DNA of 64,000 nt from Rhyacophila brunnea (Eukaryota > Arthropoda > Insecta > Trichoptera > Rhyacophilidae). Below the pieces are notes generated by a model. It made no database searches, was not told the DNA's origin, and saw only the letters and a list, made by a program, of their open reading frames with translations. The stretch is taken from the NCBI GenBank assembly GCA_022495005.1, contig JAGYXB010001606.1, forward strand, positions 472,788-536,787, given 5' to 3'. This document shows, piece after piece, positions 34,961-47,811 of the stretch. Positions within the stretch are counted from its first letter, which is position 1. Each line of letters starts with the position of its first letter. The position numbers and the translations under genes are program-made.

Positions 34961-37511
34961 TGGTTATTGAACAAGGGTAAATGGTAATTACAAATGAAAA
35001 GAATAACAATATACCCTTAGCTAGATCACTGCATAATATATATGCAAAGTCGAGTATATACTTTTAAATGTTAACCAGTCAATTTAACAAGTTTGATTTA
35101 TTTTAAATATGTATGAATTTTATTTATAAATTGTAGTTTTTTTTTCCAAACAACGGTGCTAGTTACCAACATTCATTCGAATATTATATTATATTATATA
35201 TATAATATACAAACTCAATAACTTCATAATATGTAATGGTGTATATTTCTTGTAGAGTATTTCATCTATTTGTGGCGGTTTCTTTTGACTCCATTAAAAC
35301 TGTTTTTACGAGTTTAGATAAACATCAATGAATTTTGTATTCATCAGTATGCATTCAATAATAAAGAAAATAGCATCTTGCTATTTACATCTCTTTCCGG
35401 TAAAACAGGTCACGGTGAATTGTTGACGGTGAAATGTAACAACTTTACATATTAGATAGAATGATGTGTATTTAGGAAACAGGATGAAATATTTTGATAA
35501 GGGTTTCTGCATGAAGCTTAATCCGCTGATGATGATAACTATTATTTTATAAAAAAAAATATGTTTTACTAAAAGTGTTTAGTGGTGAAAAAAACCTGAA
35601 TTATTATCAAGTCAAATAATCGATTAATGAATTATTTGAGGACACAATGTGTATTTCTTAACAATCAATTATTATTGTAAAAAGTTTGAATGGAAAGTAT
35701 GTTCACTTTTAGTATAATGGAAGGCGTTACTTCCGCCTCGGCTGGTTTTGAGGGAGTTCAAATTTAATATAACGATAAATAATATAATATATTTAATTTT
35801 TAGTAAATAAAAGTATCGATCAACTCAGTTAACAATGTCATAATAATATGTAAGTGAGGGTGTCAGTTTCAAAATTTCCCTCCGCCGTTTTGAGATACTT
35901 CCAATAAAACGTTCAAACACATTTAATTTATTTTTGAAAATATATCAGTTATAATTATAACAAAAACTGTTTAAAGATTATCAGAGAAAGTCAATAACTT
36001 TATAAGATGTCATTATATTATATCATTAAAATTAATGAACCAATCATGTTTAAAGTTAGTGGTAAAACATAAAAAATATCGACTTATAATATTATAAACT
36101 ACATTACAATCAACCACCTATTGAAATATATTTAATTAGCGACCGGAGCTGGATTTGATATTTTATGAATATATTATTATATACGAGGCAAACGTACTTA
36201 CACAATCAGAATAAATAACCGACTTTGAAACTCATAGCTTTAAGTATAATATTATATAAGTAGATGACACTGGTTTAACCGGTTAAGAACCTACGTTATA
36301 TGATTTTACGTGTGTGTTTAAAATCTATGAAAGTCTATGTTCGTGCGGTAGCTTTTTCCCTTTATAAAATTACTAATAATCTATTGTTATTATTAAACTC
36401 CACTGCAAATATCTAAAATATTATAGCACTAAAACTTTTGACTACGATTTTATTTTTGTAGCCTTACGTCACCCATGTAGCGATTTTATAAGAAATATCT
36501 ACGCGCTGCAGATCTGGTATAACAAAAAATAACATGGCGCAACTTTAAGTCGATCGTAGAGCATAATGGAGTTAAGTGACTGTATAAATGAATATTATAT
36601 TATTTACTAGAAAAATTTTCCAACTGTCAAGATTCTCATCGTTGCACTTAATGTGTTAAATGTATTCAATACGCAGTCAGGTAGAGAGAGGTAAATAGTG
36701 AGAATGTCTACTGTACCATACTTTATTCAATAAAAATAAAACAATAATAAACAATTTTGGTTTTTTGTAACTTATTTTTGTTCTCAAAAGTTCTTATTTA
36801 TCCTATTATGCTCTACCTTGGAGAGAATTATTAAAATATTATTTTTATTTTATATATATTTTATTCGTCTATTTTGAAAGACCTTCTTTTACTTTACATC
36901 GCACAACTTTGTTGTAGATCAAAGACGAAAGCTTAAAAATTAATGATTGCAAAAGCTATTCATAAATGAAGCTTTTGTTAGACGGAGTAAACATGTCAAC
37001 GCAAGAATGGAACTCGGGTAAAGAGTTCATTCTTTCTGAGTTGTGCTTTATATAATTCTTTAAAAGTTTAACAATTTATAACAATTTGTTAGAATTTACA
37101 GCACTCATTTTTTCATGATGATTAATCATGGACTCATATAAGGTTTATTCGCGTAAAAAATATTTCCATAGAATTGTTTTGAGCTAAATATTAGACACGA
37201 GATATAAACTGAGTTATCTGAAAAGTTATCAAAAGAAAAAAAAACATGTTGCTGAATTCCAAGATAATTAGACCGATGATACTCGAAATGCATATACGAG
37301 TATATTCATACATAATAAATATTATTTTTAAAAATACACCACGCCATGAGGTCCAATGACATTAATTAAATGAAACATTATTGTAGTAGATTTTGAGAAA
37401 ATGCATAAAAGTATTGCAATCTCACCGAAAATTTAACCTGGATCCCTCCGCAAGATAGTAATTTATATATAAGACTTTGATGGCGGTGGAGATACTACAG
37501 AGACCCTTAAC
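34961..37511. other. AT-rich, no gene seen
   Basis: No family matched. A weak tRNA-like stretch at 35722-35765 was not convincing. AT dinucleotide runs occur at 35185-35210. Confidence 0.35.
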
Positions 37512-37642
37512 GGCTCGTCTTAGGTAAGCGCGTTCGGCGGCGCGTTGAAAAAGACTTTGTCAACGAACATTTTCACACACGGTTATACGTTTGAGTTACG
37601 CGCGCCGCTCAACGCTTCGCCGACTTCGCCCACGTAAGTCGC
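37512..37642. mobile_element. GC-rich 131-bp inverted-repeat element
   Basis: The left arm contains CGTCTTAGGTAAGCGCGTTC and CGGCGGCGCGTTGA. The right arm, reverse-complemented, contains GCGACTTACGTGGGCGAAGT and CGGCGAAGCGTTGA. Arms of about 35 bp flank a 60-bp centre. It is far GC-richer than the surroundings and probably a MITE; no target duplication could be fixed. Confidence 0.5.
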
Positions 37643-37660
37643 CTAGTAAGTATTGTCACA

Positions 37661-37786
37661 TGGGATTAGTACTAATCATTAATCTCGCTCTAATACCGAT
37701 ACGAGTAAACACGCCGAATATTAATGCTTAGTACTAAGTCGGCCTGTTTACATGTTTCAGTTAATCTCATCTCATTAGTTTCATCC
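37661..37786. repeat. Second imperfect inverted repeat
   Basis: GTAAACACGCCGA (37705-37717) pairs with TCGGCCTGTTTAC (37739-37751). Outer GGATTAGTACTAATC and CTCATTAGTTTCATCC are loosely symmetrical. Possibly a MITE. Confidence 0.4.
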
Positions 37787-38178
37787 TAAACAACCCTTTT
37801 AAGTTTTTTTTTTTTTAAATAGTCTACATATATTATATCTCAAATTAAGTAATCTTAGGAAAGAAAAAAAATACATCCAAAAAGCCGGAAAGTAAAAAAT
37901 ACCTGGTCCAACTTATACTAGATGAAGGGATAGTATCGTGTTGATTAAAACATTGCAAATCGAAAACTAGAGGGTGAGGCTATTTCAAAATATGCATTGT
38001 AAGTTGAAATATACAAACTACCAAGTCTATCATTATCTTCAACTATTGCAGGGAGTTTAAAATATTTTGATGAATTTTGAACATAGTGTCACAGTTCCAT
38101 ATTTTAAAAGCATCAATCGTTTTTGTGTGAACAGACGATTAAATCAATATATTTCCAGGTTCCATAACTTTATTTCAA
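37787..38178. other. AT-rich, no gene seen
   Basis: Nothing recognisable. Confidence 0.3.
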
Positions 38179-38610
38179 ATAATTATAAGATAAAAAGAAC
38201 TTTTTGTATACCTACAACGTTTTTCAATTTTCTGTTGAATCATATAAACTTTACTTGACTAGCTTAAACGATCAAAAAAATTTGTACTTGATAGAAATAC
38301 TGAATAATGAAACGTCATTTCATATTAATTTCTATAGTAATGCACGTATATATTATTTAATAATTTAGTTGCTAGAACCCTCTAGCAACTAATAATGGTA
38401 TCGAAATAACTTTTCATACGAAACAGAATTAACTAAAAATGAATTCAATTCTACTTAAAGATGGCTAAAAGTATTAAAAAATGCATTGGCATCGTGTTCT
38501 GATATGTTCTAAAAGTTTAAAATGTCTAGCTAGTGGGGAAGTTAGTTTAAAATCGATCGAAACAACCACCAGACAAATAAGAATACGACCTAAGAAAAAC
38601 GTTGTAAAAA
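38179..38610 (+). repeat. CCACG-end repeat, copy 2
   Basis: It matches the copies at 44509 and 50419 in the same orientation, including AAAAGAACTTTTTGTATACC, TAATTTAGTTGCTAGAACCC and GTCTAGCTAGT. It has a CAACG rather than CCACG terminus. The ORF at 38067-38258 overlaps it and is not a gene. Confidence 0.6.
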
Positions 38611-39496
38611 TAACAATTCTGTTACAAAACGAAAAACCTGAGCTTTAATAAAAAATGTTACTTTAGTACTATATTTTGCATATTAAATAATGGAATAAAT
38701 TAAAAAAGGGCATTTTTGAACGTCAACGTAGATGTTAGTTTGTTATTGTGATATTGATAATAGTTCCTACTATAAAAAAATCATATTTACATTCTTAAAA
38801 CCTAACTCAGTAAGGACTTAATGTGGCTTTGTTAATATCTACATTATTTATTATTAGAATGTATTATATGTTGACCATTTTTATCAATTGATATTCTAAT
38901 GCTTTAGTTTTCAAATAAAATGGTAATGTTATTTGCAATAACTTTTGAAGACTATTCCATAAAAATATACTAAATTACATTATGTAGCTATTTCCCAGAG
39001 GAAACTAATTTAAGAAATAACCCAATTTGTCTCAATACTTCTGTAGTAGGGAGACGCTAAAGCAGTTTCGATTAATGAGTCCATCCTAATTCATTTTGTT
39101 TTCAATTCTTTCCGTCCCAGAGAATGAGAGACGAAAGTTTTAATTAGCAATGCGGCAATGTTGTTGGGCAACTTTCTAAGATATAAGATAAGTTTGTACA
39201 TCTGAGAGGCATGCGCCATTATTTGAAGGGAGATATTTAAGTACCATTCTCACCCCTAGCGTTGGGTTAAATTATTACATGCTCGCCATTTAATTTAAGT
39301 TGGAAAAACTACACTTATGTTTATGTTAAGGATACTTATAATAAGTTATGAAGTGAACGCAGTGAAGTAGTCCGGTGAAGAAAAGAGATTTTTGCACCCT
39401 TCTTTGGGGTTAATTTTAAAGCTGTCCACTAATTATATAATGAACCTTTTTTTAATATATATGAATCGTTTCATAACAAAACATTGTGAATATCAG
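38611..39496. other. No gene seen
   Basis: Nothing recognisable. Confidence 0.3.
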
Positions 39497-39580
39497 TGGC
39501 GAAGGGTATACTTTGGAAAGATGTAGAGATGCGGAGATCAGAGGAAAAAAAGCACACTTGTCAGGTATAATTAAGGAAAA
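39497..39580 (+). mobile_element. hAT-type MITE family H, end fragment
   Basis: CAGTGGCGAAGGGTATACTT resembles the terminus of the copy at 29955, and similarity fades within about 80 bp. Confidence 0.4.
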
Positions 39581-42500
39581 TAAAAAGAAAGTACAATATT
39601 ACTAATGATGAATAGGTATACACTAATATCAACAACACACTAAATCGATGATATTTTAATAGCTCACAGACGATATAAAATTGAACGATGAGTTTAAATT
39701 ATGTATTTTCCTAAATATTAAAAATCATAACATAAAATTATTTTTAATTTTTAAATACAATCTATATTAATTATAGGTATCTATGTGATTGAATGCCATG
39801 TAGATTATTTTTTTTAATTATCTTATTATTAATTATTTTGGACAAAACTGCAGTCATAGACAATAATATTATTCGCAAAGTTTTTAGGCTTAGCTTTTCG
39901 AGTCTACGTTATTGCATGCATTATGGTAGACGGGGTAGAGGTCACGTTACCTGACGATCATGCAAATAAATCTGAATTCCTAACAAAATAATCGTATAAA
40001 TACAATCTTCAAAAACCCATCGATAGAACAAGAAAAAAAATGATACAAAAAGCGTGTTACCAGTTTGGCAGACTTGATATGACTTTGTAAAATTTTGAAA
40101 GCATTCAGTGATTAATAAAATTTACTATATTTATCAAAAACTATCATTATATCTACAATTACATCATTTGGGAATGTCTTAGTTTGTCGTTTAAAAGTAT
40201 AAAGAAAGGTATCAATGCAAGTCTACCAGACCTTCATCTTGGTCGAGTGGCAATCGAGAATTGATGTTGATGAGTGCTAAATGTAGCAAAATTAGTAAGT
40301 GTGTATTGGCATACGGCGAGAGGAAAATTCTCCTCTTAGGACACCAAACAATACTAGAAATAACCTACTTGAGAAAGAAAATATTCAAATTACAGAAATT
40401 TTAAAATTTTAGTAGTTAAGTGCTAGAAAAAAATATTTTATTTATGTTTATGATAAATAAAACTCCCGCGTTAGGTGAGGCACACGATTCACTACTAAAA
40501 AAAGCATCGCAGATTTTAATCCTAAAGTAAAAATAATGTATTATTTTTTAATGTATCTTGGGTTCGAGAACAATGAGCGAAAACGTTAAGTAAAGAAATT
40601 CTAGGCATGAGAGATCAATACTGATTAAAGAAAAGCTTTACAAATACTGATATCTAGCAACATTTAATAGTTAAAAAAAAATTATAATGCTTCAAAGAAT
40701 TAAATACTTCAAGATTATATTTTGTTTGGCACACAAGCTATCGGTTTGCCGTTACTATGATAGAGTTTTCTCTCGGTCAAGCCAGACACAAAAATCAGTC
40801 AAGTAACATACAGATAAAAATATAATAGTTTTGAAAGTATAATATACTACTACTAATTATTATTTTGATGATAGTTTTTATGATAATATTTTGGACTGTA
40901 TTAAAGAAATTAAAGTTAATAAGTTTAGCACGCGAAGTATCTGTTTGTCGTTACTGGGATAAAATTTTCCTCGCGTTAACTGTGGGGTTTTAATTTATAT
41001 TTAAGTTTCTAATGAAGTATTGCGATAAATTACGACGAGTTTTGGAGTTTTATGGTTAACTTTATAAGTGTTAAAGTGACACTATTAAGAAGGAAGCAAG
41101 TTGTCACGTTAAACACTTTGAAATAAACTGGTTGGATGGTATATTTATAATTATTACTGTGGTAAAAAGTATTACGTTATAAATTTCCTAAGTAATTAAT
41201 TAATGTCATTAATATCATTGTTCTGTGTCGTTTCTCTCATTAATGAGAATCGTGACTGAAACACAGTTGAATTATGGATCAGCAATTTTATTTTACTCTG
41301 AATTCTTGAAAGGGATACGAAAAAAATATATTCTTATTTTCGAATCTTTTCTTCTTATAAAGGGTTATCAAATTAGTGTATATTTTTAAAACGTTATAAA
41401 AGCCATTTTGTTAGTTTTATAATAGAATCATGGTTTTCAATAATGAAACTACAAAGAAGAAGAAAACATAGAAAGTACGGATCCATTTTTACAGGTATAT
41501 GTAGGCATTTACTTCGGCGGTGGATACGTGATGCAGATGAAAGATGGTCGTGGTTGTTCGTGATGGTGGAGAAGGGAGAGTTTATTTACGGTTACATAAG
41601 TACGGGGTACAATCGGTACTATATAATAAATACAATGACGATATGGTACGATGTGTTTATACCGGAAACTTACAATCGAATTACCTTTCAATGCGTTATT
41701 TATCGACGTTCTCACAATCAAAATAATTTAAAAATTATATTTAGGAAATCACTAAAATAATTAAGTCAGCTACTATCTGGAGTTTGCGTCATCGGATATA
41801 GTTGAGTATGTGAAAAAATGGATGTCACGGAAATAATCCGCGGTAAGCTATTTACTGAGTTTACAATAATTGGATACTACAATATAGGAACATAAATCAT
41901 GAGAGAGTTTGTATTTTTGGTAATATATTTAATATCGCCGATCAATATGCTGACACGGATTGAGTTGTTTGTCACCATATATTATATAAAGGTCTTTAAA
42001 AAGAAAAAAGCGAAAAACTCTACAAGACTGGGCATGATATTATCATACATAGATAATTCTTAGAAAGTCTCAGTACCAAAGTGGAACCTGATATGCAAAT
42101 CTTGTAGTGTATGTATGAATGGGCTGCTACTCTAAGCTTTCGATCTGCGTATGACATGTAGTAGTCACATGGATAACAGTAAAGTTATGGTCTCTCCATT
42201 TGCATATGTTTGGATAACCTATTATCTGAATCATAAAATCAGTCACAAGAAATAAGTATGGAATTATTTTGTTTTCATTTAATTTTGAGTATTATACAGA
42301 GATAGGATGACATAGATGTTGGATTATCATAAAATTCAGATAATATTTAACCTCCACAGTAAATAAATAAACATAAAATTTGACAAAAATATTGACTTAT
42401 ATACCTACTAAATTTCAGTTAAAATTATCATTTTGGTATTTCTAGTCTTATTTAATCATTATATACAACCAAATTATATATTTTTTTAATATTATATATA

Positions 42501-43867
42501 AAATAACAGGTACTTTATCAATCTTCCGCATAGATAATTAACATAATATTCTATTGTATACAGAACTAACTATAGACAGATATATATAATGTATTTTACT
42601 GTAGAAGATCAAAATATAATTCTTCTAATACTAAATTACTCATAGAAAGGAGCTTTGCTTAGATTTCTACTGACAATGTGACCGAATCATATTTGATTCT
42701 TTTGTTAAATTCGTTCGTAGCATGATTGAATTGAATTGAATTGAATCGAATCTAATCGAATCTTTTCATCCAGTGAGATTTTGGATTGGTTGCATTGCGC
42801 ATTTAGTATGAAAAGCTTTCGTAGGGTGTATATTATAGATTTAGCTAGACATGCTTTTCCTTCATTAACCACCATTTCCTCAAACCCTTATGATCGTGGT
42901 AGAGTTAACATGAAGTAACTTTCATAGTTTCAGTTTCCGGAATAAACTCTCCATGACCTTGGATGTTAAATATTAAATGCACTACAATATAATATGATGA
43001 ATTTATATTTTGAGTAATAATATTCTTAATAAGTTTGGTCATTTTCTTAAAAATATATCGTTTTTTGTCATAGAAATAGAATTATACCGATTGTAATACT
43101 TACATAAGAATAGATTAAAAGATAAAAAATGAATCACCTATGTAAAACAGCAAACAATATATTATTATTATGAATGACTAATCACTGACTGGGTGATTTG
43201 ACAAATTTCCCTATTTTAATGTAAGATTTATGTACGACATTTTATAAAAGAAAATATCCATTTTCCCCATCGACTATTTTATACATAATATATTAAATAC
43301 ATATATCGCTGGCCAACAAAATTCTATTCAAATCTAGTACATAAGACTCTCAAACTAATTTTATGTAATATATGCTTACGTTAAAATATTTGAAGAGAAA
43401 AATAAACTTCTCGTATGACATTCACGTGTACAGTCGCGTAAATAAATACTTGCGCAGTACCTAGACGTATTATTCGGCTAAAGAGCGTATACATATTTAT
43501 GAGTACGACTGTACTTAGGCATTTTCTTCGGCAGTAACCGCGGGCGATTCGAGGCTTTCATTTTCGAAAAATGCAATTTTATACAGCGTATGAGCGAACT
43601 AAAAACAATATTAGAATGCTAATATTGTGAAAATACTTTTTAAAACTTTTTTTTATAATTCGTTTAAAATTTTAGATGAGTTTCAAAAGTAATTTTATTA
43701 TTACAACTTGTAAACTGGAAAGAATTTTAAATTGTTTGTCGAACAATTTCGACAATATAAAGGAATTTAAATGAAAGGGAGAGTAAATTTTTGCATGCCA
43801 ATAACATGTTATTAAAGTAGTTTTCTGCTTTCAAAAATCAATATCAAAGAACTACAATATAATATAT
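39581..43867. other. Long AT-rich stretch without a supported gene
   Basis: The longest ORF, 105 codons at 41443-41760, encodes a basic, tyrosine-rich peptide with no motif I know. Two more open frames overlap it, so I do not call it. A TTGAA/TCGAA simple repeat lies at 42724-42762 and may be the tail of a lost LINE. Confidence 0.35.
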
Positions 43868-44312
43868 CTAAAACAACACGATGGTATATAATACCCTGAA
43901 GGCAAGGGAGTGGAAGGCAATCAATGCCTTTGAGATGTGGTGTTGGCGCCAAATGCGTCGTATTTCTTGGATGGAAGACATGACAAACCAGTCAATCATC
44001 CAGACACTGCAGATTAAGGAACGGCTCACGACATTATATCTAAGACGCATTCTGCAGTTTTTTGGACATATTGTCCGGCGTAGACCAGACAACCTGGAGA
44101 GACTGGTGGTTTTGGGTGACCTCCAGGGAAAGCAAAGCAGAGAAAGAGCGCCTACGCACTGGAGCGACCAAGTGAAAGAGCTGATTGGCACCATTCATTC
44201 TGACCTGAGAGAAGCGGAAGATCGAGAAAGATGGAAAGTCTTGGTCGCTCAAAGGATGGCAAAATTAAAAAGTGGTCACGATCCTCAGCCATGAGTGTAT
44301 GACCAAGAAGAA
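43868..44312 (+). pseudogene. RTE-like LINE C-terminus, second family, copy 2 (open frame)
   Basis: A continuous 137-codon frame at 43881-44294 includes EWKAINAFEMWCWRQMRRIS, RRILQFFGHIVRR, DNLERLVVLGDLQG and RERAPTHWSDQVKEL. AFEMW.WR.M.RISW, FGHI.RR and the W.DQ segment are the conserved features of the C-terminal end of RTE-like polyproteins. The natural stop and a short 3' region follow. It is 5'-truncated, so the first ATG is fortuitous. The intact frame suggests a younger insertion than the copy at 16040. Confidence 0.85.
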
Positions 44313-44508
44313 GATATATGTCGGGTGAATACTCTACCATCCAGTATGACTTGGCATAAAATCATTACTTCATAACTATAATGCATATTGCAACATCATA
44401 TTGCTCAAAATCGCAAAAACAATACTTGTGAAACAAAGCTATTATCTAGAAAATTATATTATTGTTATTTATTTAAAATTTATGAAACAAAAACACACCT
44501 GAAAACAA
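44313..44508. other. Spacer
   Basis: Nothing recognisable. Confidence 0.3.
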
Positions 44509-45005
44509 CTAATAGTTACAAGTTAAAAAGGACTTTTTATATACCACGTTTTTAAATTTTCTGCTGAATCATGTAAACTTGACAATTCTATGTTTTAATA
44601 AAAACTTTTTATTGTACTTGATAGAAATATTGAATAAATATAGAATACTGAAATGTCATTTTGACATTTCATATTGATTTCCATAGTAACGCACGTATCT
44701 TTTAATAATTTAGTTGCTAGGACCCCCCTAGCAACCAAGAATAATAACTTTCCATACAAAACAGAATTAACTAAAAATGAATTCAATTCTGCTTAAAAAT
44801 GCCTAAAAGTATTAAAATAATGCATTGTCGTCGTGTCCTGATACATTTTAAAAGTTTCAAATGTCTAACTAGTCGGGAAGTTAGTTAAAAATCATCTTCA
44901 ATCGTCCAATACAAATCTTGGACAAGCAAGAAATTTTTTTTACTGGACACACAAGAAAAAATCTGTACTGGACAAACAAGAATACGAGCTAATAAAAACG
45001 TGGTA
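44509..45005 (+). repeat. CCACG-end repeat, copy 3 (best)
   Basis: TACCACGTTTTTA at 44542 and, from the other end, TTACCACGTTTTTA (complement of 44993-45006) are inverted repeats, with TA next to CCACG on both sides. Shared sequence also extends about 30 bp outside the left TA, so the true left end is uncertain. The centre has GAAATGTCATTTTGACATTTC, a strong hairpin. Confidence 0.65.
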
Positions 45006-45424
45006 AAAATCAAACATGTATTTTATTGTCATTGAAAAATAGTAAAACACGTAGCAAATTTTCAGTTAATAAATAATGCACTCATAGACATTCACAACAC
45101 ACTCTTTCTGAGCATTTCAATAGAAGCACATCACTTTGTCACATACGTAATACTTATAAATTTGTATCGTCATTTGCTTTCTTACTACTTGCCGTAGTAT
45201 TTCTTATAATATATGTAATTTGATCCGATGTAGTAATCATAGTATTTTACATTGTGATAATATTTGTATTTTTTTGGGGGAATAAACTGGGAATTTCTCG
45301 TAAATACACGCATCCTATCCGTGTCTTATCATTGCAATATTACCTACCCTCATCCTAATTCACATCTCTATATATATTTAATGACATTGTTTGAGGAACA
45401 AAGATAGACTTGAGTGCTTTTGGC
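45006..45424. other. AT-rich, no gene seen
   Basis: Nothing recognisable. Confidence 0.3.
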
Positions 45425-45684
45425 TGGCTGAATAATGTCTTCAAAAGTATCCTCCTATTGTCCCTAAAACGCAAAGTATTCAATCAACGGCTTGGTATGT
45501 CCCTTAGTCACATATCATGTAAACAAAACATAGAACCTTAGTAAAGAAAAGGTCTATAAACTAAGAGTAGCATAGTGTACTATAGAGAGATACACGCTAG
45601 GTATAAATCATGAGTAAAAAAAAAAGAATAATTGGATAAATTAAGAAACAATTACTCGTAAGTGGTTAAATAGAGTTTGCTTAA

Positions 45685-47043
45685 CGGCCCACGTGCTCGT
45701 CGTAGGTCAAAATTGAGTTTTTATTGTATTTTCAAACCATGATCCTGGACACTCCTTAAACGTTGTAGATAATCTATTTATATAATTTTGAAGCCTTATT
45801 ATCTTTATAGTTATTTTAAACATTTGATGACTGCATAAAGTATTTTTGTTGCATAAAATAGTATTCTTTTAAACCTCTCGCTCTAATGTTTTAGAATATA
45901 GTCATATTTCGGTACATAACTGTGCAGTGGTGTTAGGATTTTTTACATTTATTAATTTTTAAACGCATTTATAAAACCATTAGTATAATTTATTATGAGA
46001 TAATTTTTGTAAATATTCACGATAAAAAATTATATTGATAATCTCTGTGATCCCAAATTTGACAAGAATTAGGCATTTTATTATTCAAAAAATCGGCAAG
46101 ATTAACACATTTGAAGATTCTAAAGATACTTATTATAAGCTATGTCTTTGACCATTCAAGTGTGATAAACATCTTATGAATAATGATTGCTTTATAATAA
46201 TTATTGACCTAAGAATAAGGTAGTGTTTTTTTGAAATACGCCATTTCTTTTGTCATTCCTTAGTGGTTAATGACAAACTATAATTAAAGTAGGAAGTAAA
46301 ATTATGTTAACGCGCGTGTTTGAACATGTACCTAACCGAATTTTTTTTTATTTTTTTTTAAACGGTACATGTTCAAACACGCGCGTCAATATCATTTTAC
46401 TCCCTACTTCAATTATAGTTTGTCAATTTGTAGCTACAGCCGTATGTTGTAGCTTAACCACTGGGAATGACAAAAGAAATGGCGTATTTCAAAAAAACAC
46501 TACCTTATTCTTAGGTCAATAATCATTATAAAGCAATCATTATTCATAAGATGTTTATCACACTTGAATGGTCAAAGACATAGCTTATAAAAAATATCTT
46601 TAGAATCATCTTCAAATGTGTTAATCTTGCCGATTTTTTGAATAATAAAATGCCTAATTCTTGTCAAATTTGGGATCACAGAGATTATCAATATAATTTT
46701 TTATCGTGAATATTTTATAAAAATTATCTCGTAATAAATTATGCTAATGGTTTTATAAATGCGCTTAAAAATTAATAAATGTAAAAAATCTTAACACCAC
46801 TGCACAGTTATGTACCCAAATATGACTATATTCTAAAACATTAGAGCGAGAGGTTTAAAAGAATACTATTTTATGCAACAAAAATACTTTATGCAGTCAT
46901 CAAATGTTTAAAATAACTATAAAGGATAATATGGCTTCAAAATTATATAAATATATTATCTATAACGTTTAAGGAGTGTCCAGGATCATGGTTTGAAAAT
47001 ACAATAAAAACTCGATTTTGACGTTCGACGAGCATGTCCCCCC
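45685..47043. mobile_element. Long-armed foldback element with TTAA duplication (full copy)
   Basis: The 1359-bp element consists of a left arm (45685-46332), a T-rich loop (46333-46363) and a right arm (46364-47043) that is its reverse complement with few differences. TTAA flanks both ends (45681-45684 and 47044-47047). Outer ends are CGGCCCACGTGCTCGTCG and, inverted, GGGGGGACATGCTCGTCG. The centre has CGCGCGTGTTTGAACATGTA facing its complement. It encodes no protein of any length; the 72-codon ORF at 46304 is a by-product of the hairpin. TTAA suggests a piggyBac-type mobiliser, but the ends do not look like the classical piggyBac CCC start. Derivatives lie at 9667, 21573 and 33759. Confidence 0.88.
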
Positions 47044-47235
47044 TTAATGCTATAATTAAAATAAGGAGCATATAACTCGAAGAGAAGATAATATTATCTA
47101 GGCAAATCACTAAGTGATGTCGAAGATATGAAAAACTGTATATCTGTAAATGTATATTTATAAGACGCTAAATCAACTAAATAGTTGACTTCTGCAGAAT
47201 AACGTGCATGATTAAATTACATAATAACCCGTTTC

Positions 47236-47517
47236 TACGTGCATGGATTTACTGGCGGCAGAACCTAAGTATTGTCGCGACCATAACGATAAAATGCAAA
47301 TCTAAGCATGTCGTATTATCGTGCAAGTTGCAAGACTCAAAAAAAATTAGCGGCTTCTGAATTTTCACGCGATAGTGCAAATTTTATGACGTGTAGAACG
47401 TTACAAGCATCTTACGAGTACAATAACATTAACGAGTCCCGTTTACCCTAGAAGAACCACATTGACGAGGCTGTCAGCACTAATATTTAAGTCACATACA
47501 GTAAATCCATGCACGTA
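47236..47517. mobile_element. 282-bp MITE with 19-bp perfect terminal repeats
   Basis: TACGTGCATGGATTTACTG at 47236-47254 is repeated inverted at 47499-47517. Counting the outer TA as target duplication, the element would have CGTGCATGG ends like a Tc1/mariner-type MITE. No other copy is in the window. Confidence 0.65.
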
Positions 47518-47811
47518 TACAGGCACTATAATGATACGAGAGGCTTTAACACAACAGTGGATCAATTCAGGCTGATGATAACGCCAATTTGGAAGAAAAT
47601 TAAGAGGTTAATATTGAAATAATGGTAAATTCGTAAACTTATACGTAGTAAACAGTTTAATTATAAATTTTAAATGATAAAAATAACTTTTTTCCAAACT
47701 CAAAGGGGATGCGAGCTACTTTCAGAAATTGAAATTGTCTAGTGAGCTACTTATACATATTCCTTCTTTATATTTTTTATCATCTTCCTTTATCGTACTA
47801 CACATAATATT

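Larger units (their letters stand above)
45425..47590 (+). pseudogene. RTE-like LINE C-terminus, third family, copy 3, split by insertions
   Basis: Left piece 45425-45680 follows 22996-23235 (GGCTGAATAATGTCTTCAAA, then CTAAGAGTAGCATAG and GATACACGCTAGGTA). After the foldback at 45685-47043, sequence resumes at 47048 with the equivalent of the KLKWRWAGHIARRKD segment. It is lost again near 47095 and ends at about 47532-47580 with GAGGCTTTAACACAACAGTG and TCAGGCTGATGATAA, the family's 3' end. Stops and indels are plentiful. Confidence 0.65.

Noticed and set aside
35722..35765. tRNA-like SINE head
   Set aside because: A B-box-like GAGTTCAAATT alone, without an A box at proper spacing.
41443..41760. 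105-codon ORF, the longest away from any transposon
   Set aside because: Three overlapping frames on both strands are open here, the peptide has no recognisable motif and no splice or promoter signal supports it.
43868..44340. Several antisense ORFs (up to 108 codons)
   Set aside because: They are shadows of the RTE-like LINE frame on the plus strand.
45685..47043. Classical piggyBac element
   Set aside because: TTAA is present but there is no transposase, the arms are far longer than piggyBac terminal repeats and the ends differ.
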